Source of the DNA: an archaeon
GTDB lineage: Archaea > Micrarchaeota > Micrarchaeia > Norongarragalinales > UBA97
DNA: 64,000 nucleotides
Reading direction: 5' to 3'
Assembly: GCA_020057405.1 (NCBI GenBank)
Contig: JAGVFW010000003.1
Span: 1-64,000, forward strand
A program made the translations under genes and the position numbers. Below are positions 27,805 to 36,894 of the stretch, one piece after another (the stretch's first letter is position 1; every line of letters begins with the position of its first letter). The notes below the pieces were generated by a model. That model saw nothing but the letters and a program-made list of their open reading frames with translations. It was not told where the DNA came from and made no database searches.

Positions 27805-28593
27805 TTGATGCAAGCTGACTTTCTTACCACGAACAAGGCCTATGTCTTGGCCGCGCTCCTCGCACTCGCCGTCGCCGGCTTTAGCCTGACGCGCAACCCC
27901 GCTTTTGCGGTTGCGGGATTCGTGATTCTACTCGCACTAGTGCTGCACGACATTACGCCCTCTAAATGGAACGCCAAGGAATTGAAGAGGACGGCAGTCG
28001 AGCTCGTAATCGCCTTGGCCCTCGCCATTGGCGTGTGGATGGGCCTGCAGTTAGTGCTTAACAACAGCACGCCGGTTGACGTCGTGACTAGCTGCAGCAT
28101 GCTTCCCAACCTAGAGCGCGGCGACATGATTATCGTGCAGGGAAAGGAGCCGAAGACCACGCAAATTAATTTTACCGGCACGCTAGCCGACCTTGAAACC
28201 CAGCTGCGCGTGGTTAAAGAGCCGTGCATACTTCGCGAGAGCGGCGTGCCGGTCCAGGCGGCGTGCACGCAAGCGGTTGTCTACAAGGGCAGGCAATACC
28301 CGATGAATCCATCTAACGACGTCATAGTCTTTGACGCCGAGCCCCGCTTTTATGGCCTGATTGTGCACCGGGCTTTCGCGCGTTTGTCAAACGGCACTGA
28401 CTCGTTTTACCTGACTAAGGGTGACAACAACCTCGGCATCGACCAGGAGGCGGGCTTTTCCCCGGTGTCGGCGCGCGCGGTTAAGGGAACTGTCGTAAGC
28501 AGAGTGCCGTACGTCGGCTTCCTCAAGCTCTTCCTCTTCATGCAGTTTGACGAACCACAAGGATGCAAGCAACTGCTTGCGGGTGGCGAGTAA
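27805..28593 (+). CDS. signal peptidase I-like protein
   Basis: Two N-terminal TMs; SCSMLPNLERGDMIIVQG catalytic Ser region; LTKGDNN. Confidence 0.85.
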   Translation: MMQADFLTTNKAYVLAALLALAVAGFSLTRNPAFAVAGFVILLALVLHDITPSKWNAKELKRTAVELVIALALAIGVWMGLQLVLNNSTPVDVVTSCSMLPNLERGDMIIVQGKEPKTTQINFTGTLADLETQLRVVKEPCILRESGVPVQAACTQAVVYKGRQYPMNPSNDVIVFDAEPRFYGLIVHRAFARLSNGTDSFYLTKGDNNLGIDQEAGFSPVSARAVKGTVVSRVPYVGFLKLFLFMQFDEPQGCKQLLAGGE

Positions 28594-28825
28594 CTTGCGC
28601 GTGATTGGCAAAGTCGTCGGGGAAGGCGACGGCAAGACCATAGAATCGCACGGCAAGACGTATTCTCTAGAAAACGCAGGCGCCCTTGAGTCGGGCCTTG
28701 TTTATCGCATCATTGGAACGCTTTCAGGAAGCGAGCTAAGAGTCGAGATGGCGCGCAAGCTTGAAGCGTTTGACTTGCCGCTTTACGAGCGCGCCCTTGG
28801 CGCGGCGCTAAAGAAGAGCGGCTAG
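28547..28825 (+). CDS. hypothetical protein
   Basis: Overlaps the 3' end of the signal peptidase ORF; compact intact ORF. Confidence 0.55.
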   Translation: MTNHKDASNCLRVASNLRVIGKVVGEGDGKTIESHGKTYSLENAGALESGLVYRIIGTLSGSELRVEMARKLEAFDLPLYERALGAALKKSG

Positions 28826-28891
28826 CACCACCCCCGTGCATTTTGGCGGGTACCGCAATCTTATTAGCCGTCCAATTCAATTCTTGGTAAT

Positions 28892-29302
28892 ATGGCGATT
28901 ACCCACTCTTGGAGCAGGAAAATTCCATACCGGCAGCTTGACGCGCTTTTCAAAGCGGTGGGCTGGCGGGGAAGGGGCCAATCCAAGTGGCGGACGGTCT
29001 TACGCCGCACCAACCACGCCTACTCGCTTTGGGACGGGAGCAAGCTCGTAGGATTCGGCAGGCTGTTTTACGACGGGGCGATGTGCGGCTACTTCGACAT
29101 CTCCGTACGCCCGAAATACCAGGGGCGGGGCTTGGGCTCGCAAATAATGAAGGCGCTTGAGAAAAAAGTGGAGGGAAAGGGATTCGCCGAAGTCTTCCTG
29201 TTCCCTTGGGAGAAAAACCCTGGCGCAGTCAAGTTCTACCAGGAACACGGCTTTGTCAAGCACTCCGGGATGATACTAAAACGCCATTCGAACCCAGAAT
29301 GA
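28892..29302 (+). CDS. GNAT family N-acetyltransferase
   Basis: FDISVRPKYQGRGLGSQIMKALEKK ... NPGAVKFYQEHGF. Confidence 0.93.
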   Translation: MAITHSWSRKIPYRQLDALFKAVGWRGRGQSKWRTVLRRTNHAYSLWDGSKLVGFGRLFYDGAMCGYFDISVRPKYQGRGLGSQIMKALEKKVEGKGFAEVFLFPWEKNPGAVKFYQEHGFVKHSGMILKRHSNPE

Positions 29303-29380
29303 TTTTTCTTGCGCTTGAACTCAGCCGAGGCTGGAATACCCTTTAATAATCTTGTCCCGCCAACTCTATGCGGTGGAAGT

Positions 29381-30133
29381 ATGGCTATGCAACTGGTCGT
29401 AAGCGACGCTAAGTTTTTCAAATCCTGCATCGACGCGGTTGGCAACCTCGTTGACGAGGGCACTTTCGAAGTAAATGCCAACGGCATGCACCTTCGAAAC
29501 ATGGACCCCTCGCAGATTGCGATGGTTGACTTCAACCTGCCGAAGGAGGCTTTTGAGAAGTTCTCGGCAGAAGATGGGGCTGGCCTCGGGATTAACTTGC
29601 TTGACTTGGGCAAGGTTTTGGCGCGGGCGCGCTCGGATGAGAAGCTCACTATTTCGATGGACGAGAAAGACAACAAGCTGCTCCTTGAGTTTGTCGGCGA
29701 CAGCAAGCGCAACTTCAAGATGCCTCTCCTTGACCTTGGCGGCGTGCCGCCCAAGGAGCCGAAAATTACTTTCGACGCTCACGTCAAGATGAGGGCTGGG
29801 GCGTTTAAGGAAATGCTCAAAGACGCGGGCTTACTTTCGAGCCACGTCGTGCTTCAGGCCGACGGCGACTCGCTTTTGATTGAGGCGCACGGCGATTCAG
29901 GTGACCTCGTCATTGACACGAAGAAGGGCGCCGGGAGCGTTTCCGAATTCAAGACGTCGGCAAAGGCGCGCGCGATGTATCCCTTCGAGTACCTCGATGA
30001 CATCACGCGGGCCGCGCAAGAGGACTCCACGATAACGATTGAGCTAAAAAGCGACGCCCCTGTGCGCGTCAGCTACGAGATTGGCAAGGCTAAGCTGGCC
30101 TACTACCTGGCCCCAAGGGTCGAAACGATTTGA
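29381..30133 (+). CDS. pcn: DNA polymerase sliding clamp (PCNA)
   Basis: AKFFKSCIDAVGNLVDEGTFEVNANGMHLRNMDPSQIAMVDFNLP and C-terminal KLAYYLAPRVE. Confidence 0.94.
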   Translation: MAMQLVVSDAKFFKSCIDAVGNLVDEGTFEVNANGMHLRNMDPSQIAMVDFNLPKEAFEKFSAEDGAGLGINLLDLGKVLARARSDEKLTISMDEKDNKLLLEFVGDSKRNFKMPLLDLGGVPPKEPKITFDAHVKMRAGAFKEMLKDAGLLSSHVVLQADGDSLLIEAHGDSGDLVIDTKKGAGSVSEFKTSAKARAMYPFEYLDDITRAAQEDSTITIELKSDAPVRVSYEIGKAKLAYYLAPRVETI

Positions 30134-30828
30134 AGGCCCTAGTTTTAATCGCACTCTTTTCGCTCTTGCTAGCGGGCTGCACGCAAGCCCCTAAAGACAC
30201 TAGCAACCTCGAATCGACAATCAGCCCTGGCGGGCTAAACATTGAAGGCGGCGCAAAGGCCGGCAGCTTAGTCAAAGTCGATTACGTGGGCTCGCTTGCC
30301 AACGGCACTGTCTTTGACACGAGTGTCGAGTCGGAAGCCAAGAAAGCGGGCTTGGTTTTGAGGCCGGCTTACGCCCCATTGCCGTTTACTGTTGGCGCGG
30401 GGCAGATGATTGCAGGTTTTGACAAGGCAGTTGTCGGCATGAAGGTCGGCGAGGAAAAGACGATTACGATACCTCCAGAAGACGCTTACGGGCCGGTGCA
30501 GCAAAACCTCATGACCACAGTCACACAGCCACCGCAGCCAATTGTTACCGTCGAACTCTCGCAGTTCGGCGCTGACGCACCCACGCTCAATCCGGGTGCT
30601 GACGTCTCAACCGCAACTGGGGCGCCGGGTAAAGTCGTTTCAGTCAACGCCACCCACGTCGTAATCGACTTTAGCCTGAAAGTCGGCATGTCGGAGAGGC
30701 TCCCGGACGGAAGTATTGGCAAAATCGTTTCGGCAAACGCCACTAGCGCGGTTGTCGACTTCAACCACGAGCTTGCAGGAAAAACGCTTATTTTCAAGAT
30801 TACAATGCGCGAAATCAAGCCAGCGTAA
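30130..30828 (+). CDS. FKBP-type peptidyl-prolyl isomerase, lipoprotein (SlyD-like)
   Basis: Lipobox LLLAGCTQ; VKVDYVGSLANGTVFDTS; GEEKTITIPPEDAYG. Confidence 0.9.
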   Translation: MKALVLIALFSLLLAGCTQAPKDTSNLESTISPGGLNIEGGAKAGSLVKVDYVGSLANGTVFDTSVESEAKKAGLVLRPAYAPLPFTVGAGQMIAGFDKAVVGMKVGEEKTITIPPEDAYGPVQQNLMTTVTQPPQPIVTVELSQFGADAPTLNPGADVSTATGAPGKVVSVNATHVVIDFSLKVGMSERLPDGSIGKIVSANATSAVVDFNHELAGKTLIFKITMREIKPA

Positions 30829-30879
30829 ATCTAGCGAACGGATTATTAACCTGACTTAGCTTTAGCTTGATTGATTTAG

Positions 30880-31908
30880 ATGCCAAACCGACCCGCTTTT
30901 CACCGTCACTCCACTAGCTTGGGAGAGATTGCACGGCACATTGGTGCAGATGCTGAACTGTTGGGTTTCGTTATTGAAAAGGCAAACAAAAAAGCCAAAA
31001 AAGTCGTTCGAAACACAGTAGAGAAAATACCGGTTATCCCACTCTACAAGCACGATGAAAATGGAAGGATGATTCGGGATATTGAAGACATCAGGGTTCC
31101 CAATGTGCTCGTCCGGAGCATCTTGCTTGCAACAGCTAGTGGCATTGCACCCGGCTCAAGTGAATACATCGCCTCTAGTGCAGCCGAAATAATGGCAAAA
31201 CACAACTGGAATATGAAGGAAATTGAGGAAGCCGGCCAAAAAATGCACGTCGGGACAATACTCAGCCATACAGAAAAATACGAAATTCCAAGGGCAATTG
31301 TGCTTGCCCGAGTCACGCCGGTTAAGCAAACAAAGCCCATACCGGACCTTACTCATGATAGCGGAAAATCACCAGACAAGCCAGCGGAAATTGGGGCTAA
31401 GCCAGCTAAAGTTGCAAAGCCGGCCCCACCAAATGCTGATACAGAAAAAACTGAGCAAAAAACGACCACTACGAAAAAGGCTCTGACTCCCGAGCAAGAA
31501 GCAGCAGTAATTAGAGCCAGTCTTCCCGAAAGCCTTCACGCACTCAAGTTCATCGAGTACATACGCACCATAGGATCCGGAAATAATCCGTGGATTGCAA
31601 GAAAGACTTTTGTCGATCAGGTAGCAGCCATATTGAATCACGCACCGGATGTTGAGCAAGGAAAGGAGGCTATCAACCTGTACACTCAAGTCGTTCGTGA
31701 AGCTTATTTTGACCATCCGGGCGGAACTGCTGCAAAATTGCACGACGTAATTCTCAAATCAAAGCCCAGGGACTGGGAAAAAGTGATTAGTCTCCTTAAG
31801 TTGCACCACGCGTATCCAGAAATCGTTAAAGATTATGTGCACCAACACAAAGTAAGTAATGGTTTGACTGAACTGCTTGCAATGTGCAAGAAACTCAGAC
31901 CAGTCTGA
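30880..31908 (+). CDS. hypothetical protein
   Basis: Intact ORF; Lys/Pro/Thr-rich central linker between two folded-looking halves. Confidence 0.6.
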   Translation: MPNRPAFHRHSTSLGEIARHIGADAELLGFVIEKANKKAKKVVRNTVEKIPVIPLYKHDENGRMIRDIEDIRVPNVLVRSILLATASGIAPGSSEYIASSAAEIMAKHNWNMKEIEEAGQKMHVGTILSHTEKYEIPRAIVLARVTPVKQTKPIPDLTHDSGKSPDKPAEIGAKPAKVAKPAPPNADTEKTEQKTTTTKKALTPEQEAAVIRASLPESLHALKFIEYIRTIGSGNNPWIARKTFVDQVAAILNHAPDVEQGKEAINLYTQVVREAYFDHPGGTAAKLHDVILKSKPRDWEKVISLLKLHHAYPEIVKDYVHQHKVSNGLTELLAMCKKLRPV

Positions 31909-31910
31909 TT

Positions 31911-32276
31911 TCAGCAATATCTGCCGCGGCAAAAAGAGTTGCCGTAGCCCTCGTAGACGTCGCGAACGTACCTGCCGTTTTCATAACGCCAGCCAACTAG
32001 CCCTAGGCCGGGCGGCAGGGACTGTTGGTAGGAGTTTCTGAAGAAGCGATTGTTGTTGCCGTAAGTGCTAAAGGGCGCGGTTTCATAGTAGACGCAATTG
32101 TCGCGGTGAAAGCCGCCGCTGCAGTGGCCGTAGTCTAAGGCCGCGATTGAGGGAAGCGCTTTTGGCATCGCGGGATAGACCGGCGAGTCTCCTGAAACGG
32201 TCCAGAGGTAGGCGGATGCCTGCGGGGCAAGTGTTGCGAAGAGAACGAAAGCAAACGCGATTTTTCCTAGTTTCAT
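31911..32276 (-). CDS. small secreted protein
   Basis: Signal peptide MKLGKIAFAFVLFATLAPQASA; Tyr/Gly/Asn-rich; C-terminal SFCRGRYC. Confidence 0.65.
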   Translation of the reverse strand: MKLGKIAFAFVLFATLAPQASAYLWTVSGDSPVYPAMPKALPSIAALDYGHCSGGFHRDNCVYYETAPFSTYGNNNRFFRNSYQQSLPPGLGLVGWRYENGRYVRDVYEGYGNSFCRGRYC

Positions 32277-32291
32277 TTTTCTCCCCTCCCT

Positions 32292-32702
32292 TTAGCACCA
32301 GTAGCCATAGCACACGCCGGTTGAGTAGCGCGGGCCGTAAGAGTAGTAGCCGCCGTAGCCCCCGCGGCCGTAGTAGTAGTCATCGTAGGCTGCGACGGGC
32401 TGGTAGTTGCCGTTGTAGGACGGGTTGTAGTAAGAGGCGTAGTAGGAGTTGGCGCCGTAGTTGGAACCACCGTAATAGCCGTAGCCATAGTTTGAGCCGT
32501 AAGCGTAACCTGAACCGTAGACGCTTGGAGTGTAGCCGACGGGATAGCCGCCGTAGCAGTTGTAGCAACCCGAATAGTAGTTGCCGTTATTGCCCGAGGA
32601 ATAGTAGGCGTAACCGTTTGAGTCGTAGTAACCGAAGGAATAGCCGTATGCCGACGCGAAAGCGGCGATTGACAGCGCAAAGACAAGGAAAGCGAACTTC
32701 AT
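32292..32702 (-). CDS. Tyr/Gly/Asn-rich low-complexity secreted protein
   Basis: Signal peptide MKFAFLVFALSIAAFASA then YGY/YYG/SNYG repeats; CYNCYGG; C-terminal GVCYGYWC. Confidence 0.65.
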   Translation of the reverse strand: MKFAFLVFALSIAAFASAYGYSFGYYDSNGYAYYSSGNNGNYYSGCYNCYGGYPVGYTPSVYGSGYAYGSNYGYGYYGGSNYGANSYYASYYNPSYNGNYQPVAAYDDYYYGRGGYGGYYSYGPRYSTGVCYGYWC

Positions 32703-32842
32703 TTCAACCCACCCTGACTATAATTCGGCCTAGTCCCGACTTAAAAGCCTTTTCCGCGTGACGCGAACAAGAAAAGCAAGCCGGAAAGGCCGGCAACCTA
32801 CTGCCTGACCGCATTATGAATAACCAAAGACTTTTTTGACTC

Positions 32843-33820
32843 GTGACCATCTTTCCTCAACAACCGGCCGTGCCCATAGCTAACTTCATACCCATTATCT
32901 GCAAGAAAATTCGGATAGCTACTGCTCGGAACCGCTTGCTGGAAATTCACGCAAAGAAATTCACAACATACGCGCGCGGAGCTAGGAAGATGGGATATCC
33001 GGAAAGCGTATACCGACGGTACGTTGTTGGAGAAGTGCCATACTCGGTTAAGTTCTTGATAGACTTTTGCGAACAATCCGACGCCGCGCACTTATTGGAC
33101 GAAATCTATCACGAAAACGGCCTCGCCTTTACTGCCAAAAAGGAAAGGGTAATACTTCCGAAAAGCGTGACGCCGTCCCTTGCCTATTTCGTCGGATACT
33201 TGCTCGGAGACGGTTATCTGTGCACCGACGGCAAGCGAATAGAATTCATAGATGAAGATCAGTGCCAACTCGAACAAATAAGCAGTTTGGCCGAGAACTT
33301 GTTTGGCTTTCCGGGAATTCTGCGTGCGCGCCCCAACCCGCCTTCAACTAACAACATATTCCTGCTCACGCTTAGCCGGATAGCTATTCACTCGTTCCTA
33401 AACCTAGTCCTGGGAATACAGCCTGGAACAAAAATCAATTTAGGCATACCCCCACTCGTCAAGGGCAACCGGGAGCTGCTGCGGTGGTTCCCGAGGGGCG
33501 TTTTTGATGCTGACGGGACCTTGCCAAAAAATCCGGAAAAAGCGAAACAGCTTTTCATTGACATTGCTTTAAAAGACTTGAATTTCATAATAGAAATAAG
33601 GGAGGCTTTGGAGACATTTGGCGTGAAAACGCTTGAGCCTTACCCTAGAAAATCGCTATCACCTGCAACCGGAAAAAGCTGCGTAACTTGGGAATTACGA
33701 ATACGCCGGAAGGGAGAAATTTCAGAATTTCTCCACGAGATTGGATTCATTCACCCGAAGAAAATGGAAAGACAAGCAAGAACGATTGCTTTTATTGGGC
33801 CCGTAGCTCAGCCCGGATAG
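32843..33820 (+). CDS. LAGLIDADG-family homing endonuclease-like protein (start uncertain)
   Basis: Two motifs: LAYFVGYLLGDGYL and LLRWFPRGVFDADGTLP; stop codon lies in the tRNA 5' exon. Confidence 0.85.
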   Translation: MTIFPQQPAVPIANFIPIICKKIRIATARNRLLEIHAKKFTTYARGARKMGYPESVYRRYVVGEVPYSVKFLIDFCEQSDAAHLLDEIYHENGLAFTAKKERVILPKSVTPSLAYFVGYLLGDGYLCTDGKRIEFIDEDQCQLEQISSLAENLFGFPGILRARPNPPSTNNIFLLTLSRIAIHSFLNLVLGIQPGTKINLGIPPLVKGNRELLRWFPRGVFDADGTLPKNPEKAKQLFIDIALKDLNFIIEIREALETFGVKTLEPYPRKSLSPATGKSCVTWELRIRRKGEISEFLHEIGFIHPKKMERQARTIAFIGPVAQPG

Positions 33821-33920
33821 AGCGACTGGAGACAAAAGCCAAGCTTCTGCCTCTCGCAAACCTCCTATCTCCGAGCTGGGAGAAAGTAGTAGGTCCCGCG
33901 TTCAAATCGCGGCGGGCCCG
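33797..33920 (+). tRNA. tRNA-Arg (anticodon CCU) with two introns (33828-33859 and 33868-33884)
   Basis: Acceptor GGGCCCG/CGGGCCC, D arm GCTC..GAGC, T arm CCGCG-TTCAAAT-CGCGG, discriminator G; after removing introns the anticodon arm is ACTAC-CTCCTAA-GTAGT; both junctions sit in 3-4-3 BHB motifs. Confidence 0.9.
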
Positions 33921-34007
33921 CTAAACCTTTTTTCCTCCCCTTGAGTCCGAAACTCACGGTTTTTATTGCTCGCTCCGTAATGAATACCGCTTTGGAAGGG
34001 GCGGTTT

Positions 34008-36020
34008 ATGGCGGAGCAAATTGTCCTAGTTGACCTAGGAATCATCGTTCTTGTTGCGCTAGTGTGTGGCATCGTCTTTAGCAGGCTACGCCAGAACAGC
34101 GCCCTTGGCTACATCCTGGCTGGCGTCATCCTCGGGCCCCTTGCGCTAAAGTACTTAGTGCCGGGCACTGGGCTCGCACCGCTTTTCGGCGAGCTTGGCG
34201 TAATAATGATTCTGTTCTACCTGGGCCTTGAGCTTAACATGCACAAGCTTAAGCAAACGGGCGCCATTTCAGCCGTGCTTGCCGTTGCCCAGATGACGGT
34301 AACTTTCGCACTTGGATTCATGGTCGGAAAACTCTTTGGCTTTGGCAACATCGAGAGCATGGTCCTTGGGGCGATGATTGTCGCAACGAGCACGGTCATC
34401 ATATCCAGGTTCCTGATCGAACGCGGGGTTATCGAACGCGTGGACTCGCACATTGCGCTCGGCATTCTCATGTTCCAGGACTTTTTTGCAATCTTCATCC
34501 TCGTTTTGCTAACCAGCCTGGGGGCCGAAAAGTCGCTCAACACGGTTGTGCTAAACGCGCTTCTCTTCATGATTGGCATGTTCTTCATCGTGAGTAAGGC
34601 AAGCCGCCATATCCTGAATTTCTTGCACTCACTTGGCCACGGCGACAAGATGGTGTTCTACGCAATCGGCGTGGGGGTTGTCGCAAGCTATGCCGGAGTG
34701 CTCCTCGGCCTAAGCTCGGCATTGGGAGCGTTCTTCGCGGGCTTTGCCCTTGCAGAGAGCCAGTATGGCGAGCGCATCAAGCGCGAGCTTGGCTTCATCA
34801 GGGAGTTCTTCGTGCTGTTTTTCTTCGTGAGCTTCGGCTCGACTCTGTTCTACGATTTTGAATTAGGCGCGGCCGTGGTGCCAGCCCTCCCGGCGCTCCT
34901 GCCGCTCGTTGCAATCGCCATCACACTCGTAGTCGTTTACCTAATCGGCTCGTCACTGGCACTCTACCTAACCGGCACGCTGATGGGTCTTGACAAGTAT
35001 TCTACGGGCACCATCGCCATGCTGATGACGACGCTCGGGGAATTCGTCATCATCATCGCAAACGCTTCCAGGCCGCTCGTCGATAAGGCGGGGTTTGACG
35101 CTCTTGTGACAATAGGGTTCATGCTCATCATCTTCACTTCACCCCTGACCCCCGTACTCTATGACAACAACAAGAAAATCACCGACTGGTTCTTCTCGCT
35201 CTTGCCAAAGCCCATAAGGAAGGTATTAGACCGCGCCCACGGCGGCGTAGCGCGGCTTGAATCTGCTTCGCACAACCCGATTCTTCACGACCATTACGTC
35301 GTTTCGATGGAGCAGATTGGCAAGCACCTGCTCGTCGCCTTCAGCATCGTGTACTTGAGCATTGCAATCAATGAACAGTTGCCGCAGCTTGGCACCGAGA
35401 TTCTCCCGCGCGAGTTGTCAGTAGGCTTCCTCGTGCTATTGCTCGTCACATGGCCGCTGTACCGCCTCGTCGTCGAGCTGCGCGCCCTTGTCGAGGGGGT
35501 TACGCGCCACTTCATCCACTCGGCGTTTCCGGCAGTGAAAAGAAGCGAGCTTTACATCGAGGACGAGATTGCCGATGTCTTCACCGGCATTTTACTCACG
35601 CTCATCGGCATCGTCGGGGCGGCAATTATCTACTCGACGTTCCCCAAACAGCCGTACTTCCTAATCGCGCCGGTTGCCTACACCATGCTCGCGCTCATGC
35701 AGCTTTCCCGCTCGTTCTATTCCCTCGTTGAGCACTATGAAACGCTCAACTTTCTTTCGGGTGGTGACGCGCCGGCTGACGCCCGCGTCAAGGCGATGGG
35801 CCGCGAGTTCGAGGAGCACTCAAGGCGCTTTAGGATGATTCACGCCGAGCGCGAGCGCGTAACTGAACTCGTGCGCGAGGCCCTTAGACAAAACGACATG
35901 GCGCGCGTGCGAAACCTGCTTATCCACCTCAAGCGCAGCGAGGGCCGCATCCTGGCCGGCATTTCGGAGAAGAAGGGCGAGCACATGCGCCGCTATCTTC
36001 TTAAACAGGCCAAGCCCTAG
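34008..36020 (+). CDS. CPA2-type Kef-like cation/proton antiporter
   Basis: Multiple TMs; GYILAGVILGPLALKYL, SSALGAFFAGFALAES, TLGEFVIII. Confidence 0.9.
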   Translation: MAEQIVLVDLGIIVLVALVCGIVFSRLRQNSALGYILAGVILGPLALKYLVPGTGLAPLFGELGVIMILFYLGLELNMHKLKQTGAISAVLAVAQMTVTFALGFMVGKLFGFGNIESMVLGAMIVATSTVIISRFLIERGVIERVDSHIALGILMFQDFFAIFILVLLTSLGAEKSLNTVVLNALLFMIGMFFIVSKASRHILNFLHSLGHGDKMVFYAIGVGVVASYAGVLLGLSSALGAFFAGFALAESQYGERIKRELGFIREFFVLFFFVSFGSTLFYDFELGAAVVPALPALLPLVAIAITLVVVYLIGSSLALYLTGTLMGLDKYSTGTIAMLMTTLGEFVIIIANASRPLVDKAGFDALVTIGFMLIIFTSPLTPVLYDNNKKITDWFFSLLPKPIRKVLDRAHGGVARLESASHNPILHDHYVVSMEQIGKHLLVAFSIVYLSIAINEQLPQLGTEILPRELSVGFLVLLLVTWPLYRLVVELRALVEGVTRHFIHSAFPAVKRSELYIEDEIADVFTGILLTLIGIVGAAIIYSTFPKQPYFLIAPVAYTMLALMQLSRSFYSLVEHYETLNFLSGGDAPADARVKAMGREFEEHSRRFRMIHAERERVTELVREALRQNDMARVRNLLIHLKRSEGRILAGISEKKGEHMRRYLLKQAKP

Positions 36021-36022
36021 TA

Positions 36023-36709
36023 GTGATGCAAATGGATGACTCGCAATTAAAAGCAGGCCTCGATGACGTGCGGGCGGCGGTCCTCGCCCTTACCGACAGG
36101 CTGGCGATTAGCATGCGCGGGCTTGAGACCGCAAGCAGTGAACTGCAGGAACTCTCAAGCGAGATGCGCAAGATGCAGCGGGAAATGGCGTCGCACAAGG
36201 CAACCGAGCTGCCGGACTCGCTCCTCTCACTGCCGCTAAAAGTAGACGCGACGATGGCCTCGCAGGCGAGGCTCGTCAACACACTTGATGAAATGCGGCA
36301 CGGCCTCGAGCAGTTGTCGCTCCAGGTCGAGGCAAGCGCAACGAAGAGCGAAAAAGGCGGGGCGGTAAAGGAGCTTGTCGGGGCGGCCCTTGACGAGAAG
36401 CTCGTGATGCTTGCCAAAATCGACGCGGAAACTCTTGAGCAGGCGCGGCGGAACGGAGCCGAACTCGAAGAAAAACTTATTCCGCTTGCCACGCTTGGCG
36501 CCGAGACGCTTGAGCAGACGCGGCGCAACAACGAGGCGCTAGTCAAGCTCGTCGAGAGCCAGAACATCCAGAACGAAGTGCTTGGCGAGACCCTCGGAGC
36601 GCTGCTTGAACTAACTGAACACGTAAAAGCCCGCGTCGAGAAGCTTCCCGAAAAGAAGGAACTCGAGGAAGAAGTCGAGCGGGACATTGCAAAGAAGCTC
36701 TCCGAATAA
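36023..36709 (+). CDS. coiled-coil hypothetical protein
   Basis: Heptad-like helical sequence; 2 nt after the antiporter stop. Confidence 0.65.
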   Translation: MMQMDDSQLKAGLDDVRAAVLALTDRLAISMRGLETASSELQELSSEMRKMQREMASHKATELPDSLLSLPLKVDATMASQARLVNTLDEMRHGLEQLSLQVEASATKSEKGGAVKELVGAALDEKLVMLAKIDAETLEQARRNGAELEEKLIPLATLGAETLEQTRRNNEALVKLVESQNIQNEVLGETLGALLELTEHVKARVEKLPEKKELEEEVERDIAKKLSE

Positions 36710-36894
36710 TATAAGATGGCTTGCAAGGACGTCGGGCTCAACTACTTCCAATTCAACACTACCGACGAGTTCAACTGGACCGCGCAAACACCCGACCGAA
36801 ACTTCACGGTGTTCAAGTCGGGAACTTGCTAGCTGCTTCAAACAGTCTTTTCGACAAGGCAAAATAGCAGCCGGGTATTGGGACGGCTAGCAAC

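Noticed and set aside
32843-33820. Intein or intron-encoded endonuclease
   Set aside because: No flanking extein/host gene, and the ORF lies upstream of, not inside, the tRNA introns.
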